From JBGPLH01 sp041486365 [NCBI: Thermodesulfobacteriota bacterium] (GTDB lineage Bacteria; JAUYMQ01), in assembly GCA_041486365.1 (NCBI GenBank), contig JBGPLH010000028.1, forward strand, positions 1 to 17,922: a DNA stretch of 17,922 nt, written 5' to 3'. Below, in pieces: positions 15,641-17,922 of this stretch. Made by a program: the position numbers and the translations under genes. Under the pieces are notes generated by a model that was given only the letters and a program-made list of their open reading frames with translations, was not told where the DNA came from and made no database searches. Position 1 is the stretch's first letter, and each line of letters starts with the position of its first letter.

Positions 15641-16330
15641 TCAGAACTCGAACTCCTGGACGTACCAATCGGACTTCCTCTGCCCGAAGGAGGGGATCAG
15701 CGGAACGGGCAGGCGCCCGAACCAGGGGGCGTCGCCCTCGTCGAGCGGCTCCACGCGCGCGCGGATCCGCAGGAGGTAGTGAACCGGCGTGCCGGACTCC
15801 GCAAGCGGGATGGGAAACCCCTCCACGCTCGCGGCCGCCGCCACCGCCTTCGGGAGTCCCTGGAGAACGATCGGCGGCAGCTTACGCCGCGCGCCTCCCT
15901 CGTCGGCGCTCACGGTGCGCGCGATCAGGAACTCGTCCTTCAGGTTGTCGTAGCGGATCGTGTGCTCGAGTCGCCAGGCACGCAGCCTTCGGTCGGGGAG
16001 CAGCAGCCGGCGTCGGTACAGCTCGAGGCGGAAGGAGAGCGTCCGGGGAAGACCGCTCTGGATGGTGTCATCCACCTCCCGGTTGAAGGCCCCGACCACC
16101 CGGAAACCCACCGCCAGCTCCCGGGACTTCTTGCGGAGGCTCACGTCCCGAATGGCGCATTCGGCCCCGTCCCCCGCCGGGCCGGCGGCGGAGGCGGCGC
16201 TCCCGGCGGTCGCTGCGACGCACCCGATCAGGGAGAGGAGAATGAGGCGCCGGAGCCGCTTCTGGATTGCTTCGATGAATCCTCCCCACAAAGCGCGCGC
16301 CCCGGCGCGGCGGGTCCCCGGATACCCCAT
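15641..16330 (-). CDS. DUF4390 exported protein
   Basis: The product (229 residues from ATG 16330) matches the DUF4390 family seen upstream of ntrY in many proteobacteria: AIRDVSLRKKSRELAVGFRV, a long stretch of alternating strands with IQSGLPRTLSFRLELYRRR, RLEHTIRYDNLKDEFLI, and the C-terminal YLLRIRARVEPL and DWYVQEFEF. The N-terminus holds a basic region (QKRLRRL), a hydrophobic core (ILLSLIGCVAATAGSAASA), then the mature domain. Cleavage after ASA is possible, and LIGC also fits a lipoprotein box. The start is uncertain. ATG 16330 has a poor ribosome site, while a strong GGGGAGG (16281-16287) precedes an in-frame ATC that would give a standard 30-residue signal peptide. Its function is unknown; adjacency suggests a periplasmic partner of NtrY. 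Confidence 0.85.
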   Translation of the reverse strand: MGYPGTRRAGARALWGGFIEAIQKRLRRLILLSLIGCVAATAGSAASAAGPAGDGAECAIRDVSLRKKSRELAVGFRVVGAFNREVDDTIQSGLPRTLSFRLELYRRRLLLPDRRLRAWRLEHTIRYDNLKDEFLIARTVSADEGGARRKLPPIVLQGLPKAVAAAASVEGFPIPLAESGTPVHYLLRIRARVEPLDEGDAPWFGRLPVPLIPSFGQRKSDWYVQEFEF

Positions 16331-16440
16331 CGAAGGAGTCCGGGGGAGTACGGGACGGCGGCCGCGGGGCGACGGGGCGAATGTTAGCGCCTGTGCGATG
16401 GTTTTCCAAGCGGCGCCGTCGACGGCCGCCGCCAACGCGA

Positions 16441-16470
16441 AGGGCGCGACCCTTTCGGGGGTCGCGCCCT
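16441..16470 (-). terminator. Strong 12-bp hairpin after lpxC, without U-tract
   Basis: Arms AGGGCGCGACCC and GGGTCGCGCCCT are perfectly complementary over 12 bp around a 6-nt loop, starting 28 nt after the lpxC stop. The minus-strand sequence after it has no T-run, and neither does the plus strand. It may be a partial or Rho-assisted terminator, or a stabilising hairpin separating lpxC from DUF4390-ntrYX expression. Confidence 0.5.
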
Positions 16471-16497
16471 CGCCTTGAAAATCGTCGGGATCAGGGG

Positions 16498-17406
16498 TCA
16501 GAGGGCGGCCGAGTCCGCCAGCCGGAGCATGGGAACCGTCGCCATCGCCTCCACCTCGCCCTCTTCCGCGAGGAAGTAATTCGCCCGGTCGGAGAGTAGC
16601 TCCGTGAGGAGCGCGTGGCTCAGCGCGTGCCCGCCCTTGTAGGCCACGAGGTGGCAGCGCAGCGCGACGCCGACCAGGCTCAGGTCGCCCACCGCGTCGA
16701 GCACCTTGTGACGAACGAACTCGTCCTCGTAGCGCAGCCCCTCCTCGTTCAGGATCGCGGCGTCGTCCACCACCACCGCGTTGTCCAGCGAGCCGCCGCG
16801 CGCCAGGCCGTTCTTCTGGAGCATCTCCACCTCACGCAGGAACCCGAAAGTCCGCGCGCGTGAGAGATCCCGCTCGAAGGCGGCGTTGGCGTGGATGTAA
16901 TCGAAGGTCTGGGAGGCGATCGCGGGGTGATCGAAGGCGATCGTGTAGGAAATCCGGAACTGGCTCGACGGGCGGAGCTCGGCGATCTTGTCGCCGTCCT
17001 TCACCCGCACGGTGCGCCGCACCACGAGGACACGCCGCTTTCGCCGCTGGATCTCGATGCCGGCCGCGCGGATCAGCACCACGAAGGACGCCGCGCTGCC
17101 GTCCATGATGGGCGCTTCCTCGGCATCCAGCTCGACTATCGCGTTGTCGATGCCCATGCCCCGCAGCGCGGCGAGCACGTGCTCGACCGTGGCGACACGG
17201 GCCCCGCGATGGCCGAGGGTCGTGGCGAGCGACGTGTCGACGACATTGGCAACGGTGGCGCGGATGGGCGGCCCGCCCAGATCCGTCCTGACGAAGGCGA
17301 CCCCGGTGTCGGGCTTCGCCGGGCGAAGCGTCAGGGTGACGGCCTTGCCGGTGTGAAGACCAATGCCGGTGCAACTGGTGCTGGACTGGAGAGTTCGCTG
17401 GTACAT
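16498..17406 (-). CDS. lpxC: UDP-3-O-acyl-N-acetylglucosamine deacetylase LpxC
   Basis: LpxC is the zinc deacetylase of the committed step in lipid A synthesis. The 302-residue protein (E. coli 305) has all key features: SCTGIGLHTGKAVTLTLRPA near the N-terminus, VATVEHVLAALRGMGIDNA with Glu75 (base) and zinc ligand His76, EEAPIMDGSAASF, and RARTFGFLREVEMLQKNGLARGGSLDNAVV. It also has RHKVLDAVGDL with zinc ligands His233 and Asp237, and AYKGGHALSH with His260. ATG at 17406 begins the family-typical MYQRTLQSS, with a G-run just upstream; the 28 extra codons upstream lack similarity and would include the promoter. Just upstream is a perfect-core sigma-54 promoter, and DUF4390-ntrY-ntrX follow on the same strand. 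Confidence 0.97.
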   Translation of the reverse strand: MYQRTLQSSTSCTGIGLHTGKAVTLTLRPAKPDTGVAFVRTDLGGPPIRATVANVVDTSLATTLGHRGARVATVEHVLAALRGMGIDNAIVELDAEEAPIMDGSAASFVVLIRAAGIEIQRRKRRVLVVRRTVRVKDGDKIAELRPSSQFRISYTIAFDHPAIASQTFDYIHANAAFERDLSRARTFGFLREVEMLQKNGLARGGSLDNAVVVDDAAILNEEGLRYEDEFVRHKVLDAVGDLSLVGVALRCHLVAYKGGHALSHALLTELLSDRANYFLAEEGEVEAMATVPMLRLADSAAL

Positions 17407-17448
17407 CCGATGCCCCCCCGTGCATAGGACTGTCTGGCCCCGCGTTAG

Positions 17449-17465
17449 AGCAAGAGCCGTGCCAG
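17449..17465 (-). promoter_or_regulatory. Sigma-54 (-24/-12) promoter of lpxC
   Basis: The minus strand reads CTGGCACGGCTCTTGCT, matching the sigma-54 core consensus TGGCACG-N4-TTGCW at every fixed position, with GG (17463-17462) and GC (17451-17450) exactly ten bases apart. Transcription would start near 17438, 32 nt before the lpxC ATG. Eleven fixed bases plus one two-fold position make a chance match in both strands of this window unlikely (about 0.004 expected at equal base frequencies). Confidence 0.82.
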
Positions 17466-17494
17466 AAGGGTCGTTCAGGGGACAATCCATCCGA

Positions 17495-17537
17495 TGTTTA
17501 ATTAAATATCAATACATTCTATATACTTATCTAAAAC
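17495..17537. promoter_or_regulatory. AT-rich patch with IHF-like site upstream of lpxC
   Basis: About 43 bp that are almost all A and T, in otherwise GC-rich DNA. It includes TATCAATACATTC (17507-17519, plus strand), which fits the IHF consensus WATCAANNNNTTR at all but the last position. It lies between the sigma-54 promoter and the tandem dyads (about -60 to -100), where IHF bends DNA in many enhancer-dependent promoters. An additional sigma-70 promoter in this patch cannot be excluded. Confidence 0.5.
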
Positions 17538-17597
17538 TGCCCATCACGATTTCTTCTCCTACCCACCTCTCCGGCCGTACCCGAACCGCCATGGAAT

Positions 17598-17635
17598 CGT
17601 GACCGCGTGGTCACGAGCGTGACTTGATCGTCACG
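17598..17635. promoter_or_regulatory. Two tandem dyads (GTGAC-N6-GTCAC), candidate enhancer sites
   Basis: Dyad 1 spans 17598-17615 and dyad 2 spans 17618-17635, each CGTGAC-N6-GTCACG and exactly 20 bp apart, so on nearly the same helix face. Their centres are about 168 and 188 bp upstream of the predicted lpxC start point, typical for sigma-54 activator sites. A further half-site TCACG lies at 17544-17548. If transcribed they could also form two short hairpins after the DUF2905 gene, but no T-run follows. Confidence 0.6.
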
Positions 17636-17659
17636 GAGGGCGGGGCGGCCGGTCAATCG

Positions 17660-17896
17660 CTACCAGCGGCCCATGATCCACAGAACGACCGATAGAACGA
17701 GGCTGATGACCAGGCAGCTGACGATGGGGAAGTAGAAGGTTCCCCGGTGCCCCTCGATCCGGATGTCCCCCGGAAGCCGCCCGACCCAGCCGAGGAGGCT
17801 GGGCAGGGAGGGACCGAAACTCAGGAGAAGTCCCAGGAGGACGAGGATCACTCCGAGGATCAGGATCGGTTTTCCCAGGGACTGAAGAGGCGTCAT
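17660..17896 (-). CDS. DUF2905 small membrane protein
   Basis: The 78-residue product matches DUF2905: an N-terminal GKPILILGVILVLLGLLLSFG membrane helix, the diagnostic LGRLPGDIRIEG loop, then FYFPIVSCLVISLVLSVVLWIMG as a second helix. The function of the family is unknown; members are predicted inner-membrane proteins with two helices, often found near ruvB/queA in other genomes. ATG at 17896 gives the family length but has only a weak ribosome site (GAGT). It is separated from lpxC by a 253-bp regulatory gap, so it probably belongs to an operon continuing beyond the right edge. Confidence 0.9.
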   Translation of the reverse strand: MTPLQSLGKPILILGVILVLLGLLLSFGPSLPSLLGWVGRLPGDIRIEGHRGTFYFPIVSCLVISLVLSVVLWIMGRW

Positions 17897-17922
17897 CGTG
17901 GACTCATTTCCGGATCCTGCCC

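Noticed and set aside
17495-17537. Fur box or plus-strand promoter in the AT-rich patch
   Set aside because: No convincing Fur dyad; a plus-strand -10-like TATATA would read antisense into DUF2905 with no plus-strand gene to serve.
17598-17635. CRP/FNR or Rex operator
   Set aside because: Half-sites GTGA/TCAC are separated by eight bases, whereas those families use six.

Overview
The window comes from a high-GC (clearly above 60% by eye), Gram-negative bacterium. The presence of LpxC, the first committed enzyme of lipid A synthesis, indicates an outer membrane. Gene order and protein style (NusA beginning MLSELARVIEQVGKDKGID, an IF2 with a long P/A/E-rich linker, an NtrY/NtrX pair next to a DUF4390 gene) resemble deltaproteobacteria-like lineages such as Desulfobacterota, Myxococcota, Binatota or Methylomirabilota. 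I cannot place it more precisely from sequence alone. Every gene I can support is on the minus strand, so transcription runs from high to low coordinates. Long plus-strand ORFs are antisense shadows produced by high GC. I saw no tRNA, rRNA, transposase, phage or CRISPR locus.

Layout in the direction of transcription. (1) 17896-17660: a small DUF2905 membrane protein. (2) 17659-17407: a regulatory intergenic region with two tandem dyads, an AT-rich patch containing an IHF-like site, and a perfect-core sigma-54 (-24/-12) promoter 32 nt upstream of lpxC. (3) 17406-12024: lpxC, a DUF4390 exported protein, the membrane kinase NtrY and the sigma-54 response regulator NtrX. (4) 12011-11900: three tandem copies of a 39-bp palindromic repeat. 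(5) 11880-9480: rimI, pyrK and pyrD, joined by GTGA and ATGA stop/start overlaps. (6) 9479-9077: a 403-bp non-coding stretch with a candidate promoter followed by an intrinsic terminator, upstream of rimP. (7) 9076-1: the classical translation/RNA-metabolism operon rimP-nusA-infB-ylxP-rbfA-nrnA-truB-rpsO-pnp, with pnp cut by the window edge.

How the parts work together. The lower half makes a conserved cluster for transcription elongation (NusA), 30S maturation (RimP, RbfA, S15), translation initiation (IF2), tRNA modification (TruB) and RNA turnover (NrnA, PNPase). The middle supplies a ribosomal-type N-acetyltransferase and the two subunits of an NAD-linked class 1B dihydroorotate dehydrogenase. 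The upper part is the most interesting. lpxC has the architecture of an enhancer-dependent sigma-54 promoter (dyads at about -168 and -188, an IHF-like site at about -70 to -80, a core -24/-12 element) and is followed by DUF4390-ntrY-ntrX, which encodes a sigma-54 activator and its sensor. The inferred but unproven model is an envelope-sensing feedback circuit in which NtrX controls lipid A synthesis and perhaps its own operon.
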